Below, piece by piece: positions 63,391 through 64,000 of a stretch of 64,000 nucleotides of DNA; position 1 is the first letter of the stretch; every line of letters begins with the position of its first letter. The stretch covers positions 1 to 64,000 of the forward strand of contig NZ_LCTZ01000002.1 in NCBI RefSeq assembly GCF_001413955.1, given 5' to 3'. Under the pieces are notes generated by a model. That model saw only the letters and a program-made list of their open reading frames with translations, did not search any database and was not told the origin of the DNA. A program made the position numbers and the translations under genes. Source of the stretch: Flagellimonas eckloniae (GTDB lineage Bacteria; Bacteroidota; Bacteroidia; Flavobacteriales; Flavobacteriaceae).

Positions 63391-63933
63391 ATGTTCGAAA
63401 TTGAATTGGTAAAACAATGCAAGGCCAATGACCGTAAGGCCCAATTGCGGCTCTATCAGCAATATTGTGATGGTATGTTCGCTGTTGCCATGCGGTTTTT
63501 GAAGAACCAAGATGATGCCGAAGATGTACTTCAGGAGTCTTTTATAAAGGCTTTTCAGCGCATGGACCAGTTTAAGGGAGAAGTAACATTTGGGGCATGG
63601 TTAAAGCGGATAGTTGTGAATGGAAGTATTGATTTTTTAAAGTCGAAGCACCAAAAAATGGTTGAGTTGAACGAAGCTTACATGCATGTGACGGATGATG
63701 ATGATTGGACAATTGAAGATGGCATTTCCATAAAAAAGGTGAAAGATGCCATTGAAAAATTGGCGGAAAAATACCGATATGTAATTCAATTATTTCTGAT
63801 GGAGGGATATGACCATAGTGAGATTTCGCAAATATTGGGAATTTCAGAAACGGCCTCAAGAACAAGACTGTTGCGTGGAAAAACACAGTTAAAGGAAGAA
63901 CTTAAAGATATTGATTATGGCACAGGATCTTAG
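63391..63933 (+). CDS. ECF-type RNA polymerase sigma factor
   Basis: A 181-residue sigma factor. The frame is open to 63244, but the homologous N-terminus begins at ATG 63391 (MFEIELVKQCKANDRKAQ). Region 2 is YQQYCDGMFAVAMRFLKNQDDAEDVLQESFIKAF, with the DNA-melting part after it, and region 4 is AIEKLAEKYRYVIQLFLMEGYDHSEISQILGISETASRTRLLRGKTQL, a helix-turn-helix that reads -33 DNA. It overlaps the next gene by 17 bases. ECF sigmas of this kind in flavobacteria are usually paired with a membrane anti-sigma-like gene. Confidence 0.92.
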   Translation: MFEIELVKQCKANDRKAQLRLYQQYCDGMFAVAMRFLKNQDDAEDVLQESFIKAFQRMDQFKGEVTFGAWLKRIVVNGSIDFLKSKHQKMVELNEAYMHVTDDDDWTIEDGISIKKVKDAIEKLAEKYRYVIQLFLMEGYDHSEISQILGISETASRTRLLRGKTQLKEELKDIDYGTGS

Positions 63934-64000
63934 AGAATTGTTCGCCAAAGAACGAAAAGAGAATAAGTACCCCATGAAAGAAGGTCATGAGGCTCGTTTT
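63917..64000 (+). CDS. Partner gene of the sigma factor (3' truncated by the window)
   Basis: From ATG 63917 the 28 visible residues read MAQDLRELFAKERKENKYPM, then KEGHEARF. This is the start of the protein that usually follows this sigma factor in flavobacteria, with the xxLRELFxxER and GHExRF pattern. It probably continues into a single-pass membrane regulator (anti-sigma-like), which is inference. Its start lies inside the sigma gene (17-base overlap), so it is translationally coupled. Confidence 0.7.
   Translation, partial: MAQDLRELFAKERKENKYPMKEGHEARF

Noticed and set aside
1..64000. tRNA, rRNA, CRISPR or riboswitch
   Set aside because: I looked for TpsiC-like GGTTCGAATC patterns, regular spaced repeats and leader motifs and found none that hold up.

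Overview
The window is chromosomal DNA of a flavobacterium (Bacteroidota, family Flavobacteriaceae), probably marine. The signs are two secreted proteins with type-B type IX secretion (gliding-motility) C-terminal domains, lipoproteins whose lipid cysteine is followed by Ser/Asp-rich stretches, AT-rich leaders without Shine-Dalgarno sequences, promoters of the Bacteroidota form TTG-N20-TAnnTTTG, and a gene set (DUF4856, DUF5606, imelysin-like, HTTM, MeaB, type 2 PyrD) usual for that family. I could not fix the genus. No rRNA, tRNA, CRISPR array, insertion sequence or prophage was recognised.

Layout. 1-3.8 kb: nusB (5' truncated), a DUF1573 lipoprotein, yajC, a DUF1801 protein, pepT and a small secreted protein. 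All six carry apparent single-base indels, about 13 in total, while no later gene clearly does; this looks like a low-quality contig end rather than mass gene decay. 3.9-8.7 kb: pyrD, a type IX secreted adhesin-like protein, a LysE exporter and HMG-CoA lyase. 8.7-16.2 kb: a probable metal-uptake locus (DUF4856 lipoprotein, imelysin-like lipoprotein, HTTM membrane protein, TonB-dependent receptor, four-helix membrane protein) with a small divergently oriented gene at its end. Three copies of one palindrome flank its first promoter and precede the small gene. 16.2-21.8 kb: guaB, then a two-gene extracytoplasmic sugar system (3-keto-glycoside hydrolase-like lipoprotein, propeller-cupredoxin protein) behind a LacI-type palindrome. 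21.8-30 kb: thioredoxin-like, DUF3995, lysA, LON-domain protein, sucC, two small genes, hsp20 (possible sigma-54 promoter) and uvrB. 30-40.4 kb: a second type IX secreted protein, an ABC exporter pair, a kinase-fold protein of unknown role, a nucleoid-associated protein, a pRiA4b ORF-3 protein, ctaA, cca and tsaC. 40.4-46.4 kb: a surface-glycan cluster (five glycosyltransferases, one membrane-anchored methyltransferase-like protein). 46.4-54.2 kb: dapD, ruvX, def, DUF5606, a secreted glycosidase operon (GH3, SGNH hydrolase, GH20) and mazG. 54.2-64 kb: a remnant of an FAD oxidoreductase, a beta-lactamase-fold protein that lost its catalytic residues, a MATE exporter, a lipid-linked sugar module (PAP2, ArnT-like, flippase-like, polyprenyl-phosphate GT2), meaB, and an ECF sigma factor with the start of its partner gene.

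The genes serve mostly core metabolism and envelope construction. The parts most worth following are the palindrome-controlled uptake locus, the kinase-like orphan, the keto-sugar/cupredoxin pair, and two traces of decay near 54-56 kb.
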